Of a stretch of DNA of 64,000 nt, positions 51,660-64,000 are shown one piece after another. The stretch is from positions 6,237,379 to 6,301,378 of the forward strand of contig NC_134439.1 in NCBI RefSeq assembly GCF_030867145.1. Direction: 5' to 3'. The DNA comes from Opisthocomus hoazin (lineage: Eukaryota; Chordata; Aves; Opisthocomiformes; Opisthocomidae). Every line of letters starts with the position of its first letter. The stretch's first letter is position 1. The translations under genes were made by a program, and so were the position numbers. The notes under the pieces are model-generated. The model made no database searches. It saw only the letters and a program-made list of their open reading frames with translations, and was not told the origin of the DNA.

Positions 51660-52270
51660 CGGGTGCTGGGTGCGGTGTCACACACCCCTGCACGCGTGTG
51701 TGCACACCCTGCCATGCACCCCCCCCGCCCGCTGACACCCCCTGCACGCGTGTGCGCACCCACACACACGGCTGGTGTGGATGCATGTGCACACGCAACC
51801 CCCCGTCCTGCACGTGCAGCCGTGAGGAGGCATCCACACGCGTGCCCATCCACACGTGTGCACAACCACATGCATGAACATCCACACACGTGCACATCCA
51901 CCCGCGTGCACAAGCACCTCCGCACACACATGTGCCTCCACACGCATGCAACACGCACATCCACACACATGCGTGCAGATGCACACGTGTGTCTCTCCAT
52001 GTCGATATCTGCACACGAGTGCACGCGTGTCCGTCCCTCCGAGCACACCCCCCACACGCGTGTGCACGCCCACCCTTACACACGTGTGCACACGCATGCA
52101 GCCTGCACAGACACGCACACGTGTGCCCACGCACACAGAGCTGTGCGTGCCCCTCTGCCCTCCCACGTCTCCACGCCGTGCCCCGCAGCGCGCGCCCGGC
52201 CAGCCGGCTCGCACACGCGTGCACGCACACCCACGTCACGCACACCCACGTCACGCACACGCGTGCTCCC
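51660..52270. repeat. Alternating CA/CG/TG-rich tract upstream of GFAP
   Basis: About 600 bases dominated by cacacgcgtgtgcacac words. Alternating purine-pyrimidine sequence of this kind favours Z-DNA. It lies 0.3-0.9 kb upstream of the GFAP start and produces long spurious Cys/Val/His frames. Confidence 0.88.
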
Positions 52271-52338
52271 CGTGCCGCGCGCCCGCGGACGAGCCGCTCA
52301 GCGCCAGCCACCCGGGCCCGGCCGAGGCGAGTTGCCGG

Positions 52339-52403
52339 GCAGGCTGCTAATTAAGCAGGCTGCTAATTAAGCAGGCTGCTAATGAAGGCGGGCTGCTAAT
52401 AAA
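52339..52403. repeat. Four-unit 16-bp array with TAATTA homeodomain cores
   Basis: gcaggctgctaattaa occurs twice exactly (52339-52354 and 52355-52370), then as gcaggctgctaatgaa, then ggcgggctgctaataaa. The TAATTA cores are typical homeodomain sites. It lies about 1.0 kb upstream of GFAP on its promoter side. Confidence 0.85.
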
Positions 52404-54186
52404 GTGACTGAAGCCTCCAGAGGCCTCTCCGCCCCGGGGGTCCCGCACAGCGCTGGAGCCTGGCCGGGGCTCAGCACCCCGGGTCCCCTCCCAGCGCGGG
52501 GGCCGGATCCTGCCCCGGCTGGCCGTGTCACCGCTCACACGTGCACTGAGTTTGGGGGGGTCTTTGCCCCCCGTGGCCCATCGTGGGGGGAGGGTCAGGA
52601 CCCCCCGGGCAGGGGCAGGGAGCCAGGGGCTTTCCCGGGCGGCTGGAAGGGGCTTTGTGCGGTGCCGGGAAGCTCGGGGAGACGGGTCCGGGGGTGACGG
52701 CGATGGGCGCGGGGTCTCCGCCAGCCCTGTCCCCTCCGAGCCACCGCGTCAGGGCCACGGCCAGGCCTCGGGGACAGCCCGGGCAGGGGACGGGTTCTGC
52801 TGGGGAGACGGGGACATGAGGGACACGAGGTGGCATCAGGGTGGGCGCCCCGAGACGCGGCTGGGACGGAGCTGGGGGTCAGGTGCGGTCCCTGGGTGCT
52901 GGGGGGGATGCTGCGGGGACAGAGCTGGGGACAGGGCTGGGGACAGGCCGTGGTGGCCCGCAGCTAGATGGCAGCCGATGGCCGGGGAAGGCTCCCTGGA
53001 CGGGGACAGGGACAGGGCCAGGTCCCACCGGGCCACTGCCACCATCGCTGGCCACCGGCCATCTGGGGAGGGTCGTGGTGACGGCCGTGGGTGCATCTGC
53101 GGGGACCCGGAGCCACTGGGGGCCATACTGGTGGGACTGGTGGCACTGGGACAGCACTCAGGCCAACCTCTCGCTGCCACATCTCCCTTTCATCCCAGCA
53201 GCTCCTTGTCCCCAGGCCGCCCTGTCCCCATGTCCCACCAGCTGTCCGGGGCCGGCGTCCCCAGCGAGGGGCCGGGGCTTTGCACACGGAAACGCCCGGT
53301 TTGGGGCACCCACGTCCCCCCTACGCAGTGACCCCCCTGGGACATGCGCCGTGCCACCGCCCGCGGTGACAGGGGACCCCCAGCCCTGCCAGGGTGGGGG
53401 GACGGAGCGGGGGTCTGGGGGTCCTCGCCAGCCCCCGTGCCGCGCCCCGGAGATTCATTTTCTCCCCGCTCCTGCGCAGCCGGGATCACAGCGGGGAGAG
53501 CTGGCACAGGCAGGGGCTGCGGGGAGGCAGAGCTGGGCTCCCCCCTCCTCCTCCCCAGCCCCCTCCTAATGAGACAAACGAACTGGGAGCCGGCTGGAGG
53601 TTTTAATTAGAAGCTTCCAGCCTCTGAGAAGACAAAGGCGAGCTCTGCCGCTGCCAGGCAGGGAAGTAGGGCAGGAGGAGCGGGTGACCCCGGGCCCCCC
53701 AGGGACGGCAGCAGGCTCGGAGCCGGGTCCTGTCCCCGCCATCTTGGTCACCCCCAGGGAGCTGGCGCAGGCAGCCAGATGTGCCAGCGCCCAGATGTGC
53801 CCTGGGAGGGCAGGGAAGGGGTCGTGGGGGTGCTTTGGCTCTCTGCCTCCGGACTGGGGGGTCGCAGGCAGTGGGGGGGAAGGGACCCGCAGGGGACAAG
53901 GGGGGGGCAGGAAGGGGGGAACAGCGCAGAACCCCTGTCCCCATCTCCAAGCAGGGCAGTGGGAGCTGGGGGGGCAGGCACCATCCACCACCCCTCACCT
54001 GCAACCTGGGACACCAGGCAAGGGGCCCAGCCCCCCAGGGGCACAGCAGAGGGGGCAGATGGCACCCCCGGGGCCCCGATGCTGACCAGGAGCCGCTGCC
54101 CCCCCCCCAGCTCCCTGTGCGAGGGGGAGGCGAGAAGAAGGAGCCACGCGTCGCCCCGCGCCCCTCGGGGTTTGAAACCAACAAGA
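52404..54186. other. Intergenic, GFAP 5' side to KIF18B 3' end
   Basis: GC-rich DNA with many overlapping low-complexity ORFs and no recognisable exon. A single ttttaattag lies near 53602. GFAP upstream regulatory DNA would be expected here by comparison with mammals. Confidence 0.5.
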
Positions 54187-54192
54187 TTTATT
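54187..54192 (-). terminator. KIF18B: Candidate polyadenylation signal of KIF18B
   Basis: The + strand tttatt reads AATAAA on the minus strand, about 0.4 kb past the last recognised KIF18B exon. Confidence 0.55.
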
Positions 54193-54595
54193 AAAAGGCC
54201 ATGTTAGTTCTTAGCAACACCCAGCTGTTAGCACTCGACACGAGAGAGGGGCTGGGAGGGAACAGCAATAATCCACCTGCTGCAAAAACATGGGGGGGGG
54301 GGGGCAAAACTCCAGCAACGGGGGGGCAAAACTCCAGCTCCTCCTGGCCAGGGGAGCCATCAGTGTAAGGGCTTCGCTGGCTGGGGGGTGGGTGCTGGGT
54401 GGGCGCTGCCACAGACCCCCAGCTCCTCGGTGGTCTTCGTGCTCCCTTTCCAGGCGAGCGCACCCGAAGGCATCACGTCAGGAGGAACTCATCTCCCTGC
54501 GCTGCACCCACGGCCGGGAGCTGTGTCCCATCCCCCCCCAGCTCCTCCTGCGCACACCAAGGCAAAGGAGAGGGGACACGAACCCAAATCCTCAC

Positions 54596-57500
54596 CGTCA
54601 CAGCCCTGCATCATCTCCGGGGCTGGGGCGGCCTCGCCGACCTCCGCGGCTCCGTTCGGAGATGTGGCTTGCTCCAGGCTTACGCCAGCCTGCTGACGGA
54701 CCAGGAGCTGCTGTTCCTCAAACTCGGAGACCATGTCAGGAGCGAGGAGGCTGGCATCCTTCAGCACAGCCTGCTGCTTTCGGGCAGCGCTCAGCATGGC
54801 AGCCACAAGCCTGAGAGAGAGACCGAGCCAAGAACCAGTCAGCAGGTGAGCTCGAGCCAGCATCACAGCGGCTCAGCACCACCAGCACCACCTCTGAGAC
54901 CTCCTTGGGCAGGGCAGAGCCCGTTGTCAGAGTTTTCGGAGAAGAGAGGCAAACTTTGAAGCTGTGAGATACCCAAGCCATAAATCTCTGACTGGAGAAC
55001 CCGAGCTGTGCATTCATCTGTTGGTTAGAAAGGACCACCCAGCACCCACAGACTTTATGCCGGGCTTCAGACACTCATTAGCTCAGCCAGAGGCAGACAG
55101 AGATCCAGACACACGTCAAGGCCAGTCGTCCCTCAAGAAATCTTTCTAAAGAGCTTCATTCTGCCAAGGTGCTTGGGGCAGAGACATCAGGAGATGGTGC
55201 CACGGGAGCCCTGCCAGGGCAGGTCCTGGGGGAGCCGAGGCAGGAGGAAAGACTTCGCGCAGCTCATTTCAGGACTAACAACACGCACTTAAGGCTCACA
55301 CGGTTGCTGTGCCTGGAAACCTTCACTGCTGACACTTCCAGGAGAGATTATCCCATGGGATTAGAACCCCAGGAGCCAAATCCCTTATTTTCCAGGGCAG
55401 GCAGTCATCTGTGAGCGAAGACCTGGTGTCCATCCAAACCATCCTCGGGACGGCTGTGTGCAGCAGGAGGGTGGACACCCTGTCCTCCACGGGCAAAGAA
55501 GAGCAAGTGGCACATGGGGACAGCGCGAGGACACTCACATCTCTGTCTGGCTGCTGGACAAGCCCTGCGGAAGGCCGCTTGGTTTCTTCGGTTCCAGCTG
55601 GACATCTCTCTGGAGGGTTGCTGGGGAGCTGCTGGGAGGCATTTCCTCTGGAGCCTGGAGCAATCACCCAAAAGCCCAGGATCAGCCCACATCCGAGCAG
55701 AGTTTGGTCCCCAAACTCCCTGCTAGCTGGGAAGTGAAGGGGTTTCTCTAGCAGCCCACAGCCCAGCACGCACTGAGCCAGCACCCCGTGGACCGGCTGA
55801 GCTCCTGCCCTCTCCCAGTGTGCCCAGTGTACCCCACGAGGGTATCTGAGCCCCCGCGCAGGCCCCACTCGGCATGCCAAGCCCCCTCCCACTGCCCACC
55901 CCTCCTCTCACCTCCTCCTCCAATCCCAGCTCCAGCTGAACAGGACATTCAGCTTCCAGCTCCTGCTCCATCTCCTCATGCAGGGCCAGGAATGTCTTTG
56001 GGACAGCTTCCTCACACCTGCAGAAGCCAGAGAAGCCACTGAGCCAGAGAAGATGCTCTGGTGAAGCCATCGCTTTGCGTAAGAAGTTTGGGGATGGCTC
56101 AGACAAGATTTGGCCTTTGCAACCCAGCTTCCCCTGGTGCCTGCACACTGTGGTCCATCAGGCTCGGAACTACACCTGCCCACAGTCGCAATGATGATGC
56201 ACACCAGCAGAGAAGCTCATCTGCTTTCTCACACACCCCTGGGCTCCGAGCAGCACTAAAACCCCGCAAGCTCCTCACTCGGGGGACACCAGGAGCTCAC
56301 ACCAAGCTCCATCCCTCCTCATCACCAGCCTCACCTGTGCAGCCCCACTGGGCTCAAGTTGAGGGGAGGCAGCGGCGCCCGTTTCTGCGCCTTCCGGGCA
56401 GCGTCCTCGTAGGCACGGAGCTTCTCCCGCAGATCTGCCACCTGCAAGCAAGGATCATCCGTTGCCCAGGTGGTTTCACAACCCCGAGGAGACCAGGCTA
56501 CCACGTTCCAAGCTAAAGACAGAGCCCTGCCCTCCCCGCCAGCCTCTCACCTCTGCTTTCAGCTGCTCACAGGTCACGGGGTATTTACTAACGTGGCAGT
56601 CGAAGCTGAACACGCTGCTCTTCAGCTGCAGAGACAGGGATGAGGGAGAGGTTAAAGAGGCACTGGGGCAGCACCTACCCCTCTCCCAATGCCGGAGCAG
56701 CACAGCTACTCAGGCTCCCCCAGGGAGCCCCAGGCTGGCCACAGTGGACATGATCTGTGCTCAGGGACCCGCTGTCACGGGCCTTTTTGGGCTCTGGGCT
56801 GAGGGGCTTTAGCAGACCACCGGGCACGCAGCATCTGCAGCTCCACCAGCTGCTTTCTGCCCTGCATCCTCACCAGACCATGGTTTGCCTGCCGAGAGGC
56901 CGAGCCGGCAGCGGGAAGGGCAGATTTCCAGCACAGCTAATGGATTCGCCGCAGGCAGGAATCCAGCACCCACCGACAGGCCCAGCTGGGAAGCCGGCTG
57001 GGAAAGCATCCAGACACCTGGACTTCCCCCCTGCACGCAGCAACGGGCAAGGCACCAGGTTCAGACTGAAATTACAGTCGGAGCTCTCCATCTCCCCACG
57101 CAGCCGTGACGGCCCTGCTAATTCAGGGAAGGGCCTGGCTGGAATTGAAATCAACTTGCAAGTTTGCGTAGGAGAGCACGGAGAATCCAGGGAACAAGTT
57201 CGCAGAGCCCTGGGGGAGCGTAATTCCTGGCTCAGCGTCGAGGGGACACGATGAGCCACCAGCCTGCCCACGGCCCCTGCGGGCAGGCACACGCAGGAGC
57301 CGGCGATCATCGTCCCCCTCTGCTCGGGGTCGGGTGCTGGGTACGGCTCCCACACGCTGAGCTGAGAGGAGCCAAAAGCACAAAGCGAAATTTCAGCCCT
57401 TGGGACACGTAACACCAGGCTGGGAGGACGGGGCTGTCCGGGAGCCGTGGCCACCAGCACCACCAGTACGTGCTGCCCTGCTGCAGCGCAGGCGAGCGGC

Positions 57501-60360
57501 CTGCCCGGCCCCGTCCTCCTCTTTTCGCAGCCACGACCGCTCCCATTTTCCCCATGGCACACCAGGAGCAGCGGCAGGAACGCCGCGGTGCTGCTCCTGC
57601 CACGGGCTTGCTCCCGAGACCCCTTTTTGGCACAGAGCGCGAGCGAGACCCCAACCACCAGCCCTCACCTGGAAGATGGCGTGCGAGCGGGAGGAGCTGG
57701 CGTTGGCAGCGGTGGGAGGCCGCGGCCGGTTTCTGCTGCCGTTGGCCAACGTCTCCAGGAGCTGCTCTGCCGAGGCGGGCTGGGAGAGAGCGGGCAGAGG
57801 GCTGGTGTCAGCGCACCCCGTACGCAGGCACCGAGACAGCCCGCCACCGAGGCACCCCGCAGCGCGGGGACGCGTTTGCTGCCATGCAGATGGCCCCCCT
57901 GTGTCTTCACACCCCCCGTGTCCCCAGGACACGCGTTCGCCTTCAGAACTGGCGTAGGCGCAGCATCGCCCAGACCTTGGCCCATTTTTATACCCATTTT
58001 TACACCCACCTGGTGGAAGGAGAGACCCGGGACCATGACTCCTTTCTCGTGATCCTCCCGGATGGGCAGAGCGCCCTTGGGCTCCAGCAGGTCGTGGATT
58101 TGTTCATTGTGCACCTGCGGCAGGGAACTTCACGTAAGGCTGAGGTTTGTTTTCCCAGCAGGGAGAGGAGCTTTGTACCCCAGGGTCACACACAAGCTGG
58201 TGTCCCCCCCAGCAGCGCTCCTTGGTGCGCCGAGAGCAGCTGACGGAGCTCAGGACGAAGAGGACAGCTCGGGAGGGCTTTACGAGAAGCCACCGCGCCA
58301 TGGCTTCTCTAAAGCCCTTTCCGCTGGGAAGCCCTCACTGCTCTGTGGACCACGGCAAGGAAGAGAAAATTCCCCGACACCGGATGGGAGAAACCGGCAG
58401 CACCGGTTCACCAAACTGGGTGGGTGAGCCCGCTTCCAGTCAGACTCTGGCTGGGCTGGGGACACCCCGAGTGTGGCATTACAGGGTCCAGACCAACGCC
58501 AGCTCCTAGTGACGGTGACCCGGAGGCGGGAGGGGACAGGGCCCGGCCGCAGCATACCTCCTGGTAGGAGACAAGGACCTCGCAGCTCTTCTCCTCCTTT
58601 CTGGCCTCGATCTTCTAGTCCCGCTCCACCATGGTGAGGTACGGGATGCCGGGGCTCGTCTCCGAGCCCAGCATGGTGGAGGTTTTTCCTGCTCCTGTCG
58701 CGCCATAGGCAAACACTGGGAGGAGAAAGGGTGGGTGGGTGAAATGCTCATTAATTACAGGGAGCAGAGCGATGCCCACTCCTTCCCGGAGAGGAGCGTT
58801 CCCCGCAGCAGCTCCTGCGGTGGGGGGCACTTGCAGGCTCCGCGCAGACGAGGCGAAGCTAATTACCTCTGTGCTGGCTGCACTACCCTTTAGCACAATT
58901 TTTTTTCCGCGTTTCAACCTCTCTAATTTAGCAGACAGAGACAGAACGAGTCCCCAGACCATCGCCCGCTTGGAGGCCGTGCACGTGTCACCCCTGAACC
59001 TTCCCTTTCACAAGCTGTGCTCCCCGGTCTCTCACCAGAGAGTGTTTCTTCCTCCAGACCTTGTCATTCACCTCATTTTCCCCTCCCATCTTTCAACACC
59101 CTCTTTGAAGCATCACCACCAGAGCAGGACACGCTCATCTCGAGAGCCTCAGCCCTTCTCCCCATTAGCAGCGCTCGGCGCTTCGCAGCGCTCTCATTTG
59201 AGGATCCTGGAGTGATTTTATGCAGATAGAGACACGAGACGTGCCTGCCAGGTGGGCACGGTGACAGAGGCAGCCTTCAGCGCCTCGCAGAGCACGCCGG
59301 AGACCCAGCAATAGCATCCTCCGGTCCCAGTGCCCGGCCCGGCGCGGGATTAGACAGGAGAGCAGTCGTCTCCCGCTCTCTGCCTGCCTCGCAGAAGTGA
59401 TGTGCTCGTTAAGCCGCTCATCTGCTGACAGCCTGCGAACGGCACGAGGGTCTGCGGCGGCGGGCAAGGAGCTTTCAGACCCAGCAAGGAGCTTTCCAAA
59501 CCCGGCTTTCCAGTGCTGCCAGCCTGGGAGCACGTGCGAGGAGCACGGCAGCCCCCAAAGCACCCCGAGACCCCGCTCCCAAACTCGGCGTCCTCCCAAA
59601 GCTCTGCCCATCACGGCGATCCGGGCTGGGAGGGGACGGCAAAACCAAGGTGCTCTTTGCACCACGGATCCACCTGACATCTTCCCACCCTTCCTGCCCC
59701 AGCAGGGCGGAGAGCAAGTGATCCTCCTCCCTCAAAATGCCTGGAAAGCGCCTGCCCAGCCTCAGCCTAAGCCCTTCTGTGACTCTAACAGCACTGCATG
59801 TTTTGCTGCCCCTCATTTACCTGCTGAGATGAGACAACACTTCCATGTCAGGATCGTCCCTGTCCTGACCACACCTGCAATCACCCCAGCTTGGTGCCAC
59901 CAACAAGTTTAAGCCTATATGTTTTTCCATTGCTGTTGTGTTCCCCCCCCCTCTCCCCAGCTGCTTGGGGGCTTCTAAACTAAATCCACAGCTCCCCTGA
60001 GCCCACCCAACCCGGGAGCGGAGTTCCTGCAAGGATCAAAGGCGTTTGCCGGGTCTCACCGGAGCAGTTGTAGCCATTGAGGACGCTGTGCAGCACCTCG
60101 CAGGTGGTGTGCTGGAACACCTCCTCCTGCGTGGCCCCTTCCCCAAACACCCGGTCGAAGACGAACTTCGGGTCCTTGCCCTGCTGCTTGGGCCTGCGGG
60201 CGGGCAGCACGCTGCCAGCGGGCTCCTCGGGGTCGAAGATGATGATGTGCTGGTCGATGACGTGCAGGATGGGGTGGGCGGCGCGCTCGCAGGGGGCAGG
60301 GGGCCGCACGCAGACCATGACGGCCATGGTGCCCTCCTCAGGCGGGGCGCTCAGTGCCAT
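54596..60360 (-). CDS. KIF18B: Kinesin-like protein KIF18B, interrupted and incomplete in this sequence
   Basis: Nine minus-strand exons are recognised: 60060-60360, 58558-58715, 58010-58114, 57669-57779, 56551-56625, 56335-56441, 55912-56017, 55539-55654 and 54596-54810. Matches to human KIF18B include [21 protein letters not shown], the P-loop [22 protein letters not shown], switch [41 protein letters not shown] and [16 protein letters not shown]. Three faults stand out. First, there is an in-frame TAG at 58615-58617 where human has Arg. Second, the motor part between switch I and the neck (switch II DLAGSE, about 125 residues) is not found between 56626 and 57668. Third, the long human C-terminus is missing after 54596. 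KIF18B is a kinesin-8 that shortens astral microtubules in mitosis. Assembly errors or true decay are both possible. All recognised junctions keep phase. Confidence 0.88.
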
Positions 60361-60439
60361 GGCGACGGGGGGCAGATGCAGCAGGGAAACGATGCTGGCT
60401 GAAGGACAACGGCTCTGAGCTCCGAAATCCCACGGGCCT

Positions 60440-61240
60440 CACACGCTCTGGGAGGGGGGAACGGGTCAGCCGGGGGGGTGGGAGCCTGAGGGTGGGCAAG
60501 GCCTCACACCCCCTTCCCTGTCCTAACCCCTGCCAGTACCCCCCCGCCCTATACCCCCTCCCCAGTGACACCCCCTTTAGGCCCCTATAGCTCTCCTGCC
60601 CAGCCTTACCCCCCAACTGTTCCCTATAGCCACCCCTCTCCAGCCAACCACCCCCCCCAGCTCCCCTCCAGAGCCCTATCGCGCCCCCCCCCTCCCTCAC
60701 AGCCACAACCCCCTCAGGCTCCTCCCCCCCCCAGCCATAACCCCCTCAGGTCCCTATAGCCCATGCTCACAGCCAGACTCCCCCCCTGGGGCCCTAGAGC
60801 CCCCCTGCCCAGCCATACTCCCCCCTCCAGGCCTCTACAGCCACACCCCCTCAGGACCCTATAGCGGCCCCCCCCAGCCATACTGTCCCGCAGGACCCTA
60901 CAGCCCCCCCCTCACAGCCATACCTCCCCTCAGGCCCCTATAGCTGCTCCCTCCAGCCACAACCCCCCTTCCAGACCCCCATAGCCCCCCTCCCCAGCCA
61001 CACACCCCCCTCCAGGTCCCTATAGCCCCCTCCCCAGCCATAACCCCCGCCCCCTCCAGCCCCCCTCACAGCCACAGCCCCCCCAGGTCCCTATAGCCAA
61101 ACCCCCCCAGCCACACCCCCCCATTCCAGTCCCCTACAGCCCCCCTCCCAAGTCACAACTCCCCCCTCCAGGCTCCTGCTGCCTCCCCAGGCCCCTATAG
61201 CCCCCCTCCCCAGCCATAGCCCCCCGTCACAGCCATACCT
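60440..61240. repeat. C-rich minisatellite in KIF18B intron 1
   Basis: Around twenty imperfect units of about 35-40 bases, like cccctatagcccccctccccagccataaccc, fill most of the intron between the promoter and the first coding exon. C runs on the + strand make the minus strand G-quadruplex-prone. Confidence 0.9.
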
Positions 61241-61384
61241 CCCCTCAGGCCCCCTCCCGCCCCGCGCCGGCACCCTGCCTCCTCCCGACCCCCACCCCTA
61301 CAGACGCTCCCCCGCCCTGCCGACCCCCGGGCCCCCACCCCGGGACCCCAAGGCCGCCCCCATCGCGCCGGCCCCAGCCGCGCT

Positions 61385-61560
61385 CACCCGTCGCCTCCGC
61401 AGCGCCGGTTTGAAGCGTCCCGCTGGCCACGCCCTCCTCCCTGACTGGCCGCTGGACACGCCCCTCGCTCCCATTGGCTCCCCGCGCCGCGCGCCCCGCC
61501 CTCCCGTCGCGGTGCTTCACGGGAGTTGCAGTCCCGCCTCGCCCTGGCAGCCGCCATCTT
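61385..61560 (-). promoter_or_regulatory. KIF18B: KIF18B CpG-island promoter with CHR-like and CCAAT elements
   Basis: A CpG-dense stretch lies upstream of the coding exon. The minus strand shows a donor (gacgggtgagc near 61386-61394) that would end a non-coding first exon. A tttgaa (CHR-like, near 61410) and a CCAAT box (attgg on the + strand, near 61474) are typical of G2/M cell-cycle promoters. Their use here is inferred. Confidence 0.55.
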
Positions 61561-62100
61561 TGCCCCCCGCCCCCATCCCCATCCCCGCCGGGGGCACCGG
61601 GCCGGGGCCGCCCCTGAGGCGGGGCCACCGGCGGCCCCAGCGCTGTGCGGCGGGGAGAGCCCAGCCGAGGGCCGGGGGGGGCTGCGGGTCGCGGGGTCCC
61701 CCCCGGTGCCCCCCAGGGAGGTGGCCGCAGCCGCACCGGGCCTGAATGGCGGCCTTGTCCCCCCCGCTGGGAGCCGCCAGCTCCGCCAGCCCGGCCCCGG
61801 CGAGCGGTGCCTCGTCCGCGTTAATCAGCGCTGAGAAACGAGCATCCGCGTCCCGAGGGCTCCGGTCTCCCGACCCCGCCGCGGCGTCAGGGGCCCCGGG
61901 CACTGCTGTCACCGCGCATTGGGCCTGGCGCGGCCCGCGCCCAGGCAGCCGTGAGGGGTGCGTGTGCCCGAGGGGCCCCGCGTGGGTCACCCCCTTGCAG
62001 CGGGGACGCCGAGTCCCTGGGGGTCACCCCCCACCTGGGCGCGGGGGTCGGGGACGTGGTGGTGGTGGCAGCCCCACGGTCCCTGTTGGAGGTGGCAGAG
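61561..62100. other. CpG-rich region between KIF18B promoter and C1QL1 3' end
   Basis: Continues the CpG island. A + strand frame starting at 61746 (MAALSPPLGAASS) is Ala/Ser/Pro-rich and runs into a minisatellite, so I do not treat it as a gene. Confidence 0.45.
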
Positions 62101-62104
62101 GGGA

Positions 62105-62405
62105 CGCCGGGCCTTGGGGACAGGGGACCCCCCCGGCACCCCGGGCTGGGCCTTGGGGACAGGGGACCCCCCCCTGCACCCCGGGCTGGGCCTTGGGGAC
62201 AGGGGACCCCCCCCCCCCCCGGCACCCCGGGCTGGGCCTTGGGGACAGGGGACCCTCCCCTGCACCCTGGGCTGGGCCTTGGGGACAGGGGACCCCCCCC
62301 CCTCGGCAACCCGGGCTGGGCCTTGGGGACAGGGGACCCCCCCCGGCACCCCGGGCTGGGCCTTGGGGACAGGGGACCCCCCCTGCACCCCGGGCTGGGC
62401 CGAGC
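62105..62405. repeat. About 41-bp minisatellite, seven units
   Basis: The unit reads close to ccttggggacaggggacccccccggcaccccgggctggg, with starts near 62112, 62152, 62193, 62238, 62278, 62323 and 62363. It is well conserved between units, which suggests recent expansion. Confidence 0.93.
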
Positions 62406-62579
62406 AGGGGTCAGGGTGTTTGGGGGGGGTGGCAGGAGGACCCTGTCCCCGGCGTGGGGACATCGGCTCTGCCCCCGTGGGGACACAGACAGCAGACAGG
62501 CCAGGTCACAGCTCTGCTTTACCGTGGAGGCACCCCGGGACGGGCGGTGAGGTGTCCCCCCCCCCAGCGCAGCCCCCCG

Positions 62580-63298
62580 GCGCGGGGGCACCCTACAGAC
62601 ATCTGTACATATATACACGGCGGCGGGGACCCCCGGCAGCGCCCCGGGGGTTGGTGGTCTGGAGCCACCTCGGGGGGCTGCGCTGCACCCCTTCTCATGC
62701 AGGGCTTGGGGATAGGGACAGGGGACACCCTGGGGTCTCCAGCCAGGGTCACCTGGAGTGTTGTCCCCATCCGTAGGGTGCTGCTGCCCCAGGTTGGCGT
62801 TGAAGCCATCCCGACTCTGCAGCTGGGCTACAGGGACACGGCGTGGGGACGTGGTGGCCTGGGGTGGTGGCCATGCCGTGGGGACGTGGTGGGCTGGGGT
62901 GGGGAGGTGGCCTGAGATGGGGACGTGGTGGGTTGGGGGACCGGGGTGCAGTGGGGCAGTGCAGCCCCCAGCCTCTGGCCAGCCCCCCGTGCCCTCCAAG
63001 CCCCAAATTAGCAGCTGTGGGGTGAGCTGATGGGAAAGGGGGGGTCGGAGCCCCATAGATGGCCCGGAGCACGGTGGGGGGACGCCGTGGGGCTGGGTGG
63101 GCACTGGGGGACACCATGGGGGGAACGCCATGGGGCTGGACATTTGCACGGGGGGGACACGCCATGGCGCCGAACGACGGCAGAGGGATGGCGTGGGGCT
63201 GGCCGGTCATCGGGGGATGCCGCGGGGAGAGGCCGCGGGGCTGGACGTTTGCGGGGGGACGCCGTGGGGGGCCGTGGGGCGACGCCGTGGGGCCGGGC
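62580..63298 (-). other. C1QL1: Likely C1QL1 3' untranslated region
   Basis: Non-coding sequence after the C1QL1 stop, with minisatellite-like ggggacgtggtgggctgggg words (62830-62940) and gccgtggggc words (63080-63298). No AATAAA was found on the minus strand; an AT-rich gtacatatatacac near 62605 may mark the end region. Confidence 0.4.

Positions 63299-64000
<702 letters not shown>

Overview
This is a gene-dense, GC-rich stretch of a bird nuclear genome, most likely from a microchromosome. The evidence is many chicken-repeat-1 (CR1) LINE tails on both strands, small spliced vertebrate genes, bird-like growth hormone and GFAP proteins, and long C/G-rich minisatellites. One assembly gap of exactly 200 N lies at 35174-35373.

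Layout. The left part (1-28250, all + strand) holds the 3' end of SCN4A (voltage-gated sodium channel domain IV), complete CD79B (B-cell receptor beta chain), complete GH (growth hormone) and complete RDM1 (RRM-type DNA-repair factor). The middle (29082-44008, + strand) holds the first five exons of an LRRC37-like leucine-rich-repeat gene, a CR1 5' end running into the gap, CCDC103 (dynein-arm factor, first coding exon not found) and the intact single-exon gene FAM187A. The right part (45345-63478, - strand) holds complete GFAP, a KIF18B kinesin that looks damaged or misassembled, and the last exon of C1QL1. I could name ten protein genes. There is also one orphan exon (36434-36838, - strand) and one doubtful HSF-like fragment (about 41136-41400, - strand).

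Order. Human equivalents lie on chromosome 17 but in separate bands: SCN4A-CD79B-GH, then RDM1, then CCDC103-FAM187A-GFAP-KIF18B-C1QL1. Here they form one continuous block. The genes do not make one pathway: they cover muscle excitability, B-cell signalling, pituitary hormone, DNA repair, cilia, glial cytoskeleton, mitosis and synapse-secreted C1q proteins. What they share is old linkage.

Repeats dominate the non-coding DNA: at least nine CR1 pieces, a CR1 promoter-like array of 22-bp units, G/C-rich minisatellites beside or inside RDM1, GFAP, KIF18B and C1QL1, a Z-DNA-prone CA/CG tract and a 16-bp TAATTA array upstream of GFAP. I see no tRNA, rRNA, CRISPR or obvious provirus. I did not find a convincing undescribed multi-gene system; the points most worth checking are the state of KIF18B, the orphan exon and the gap region.
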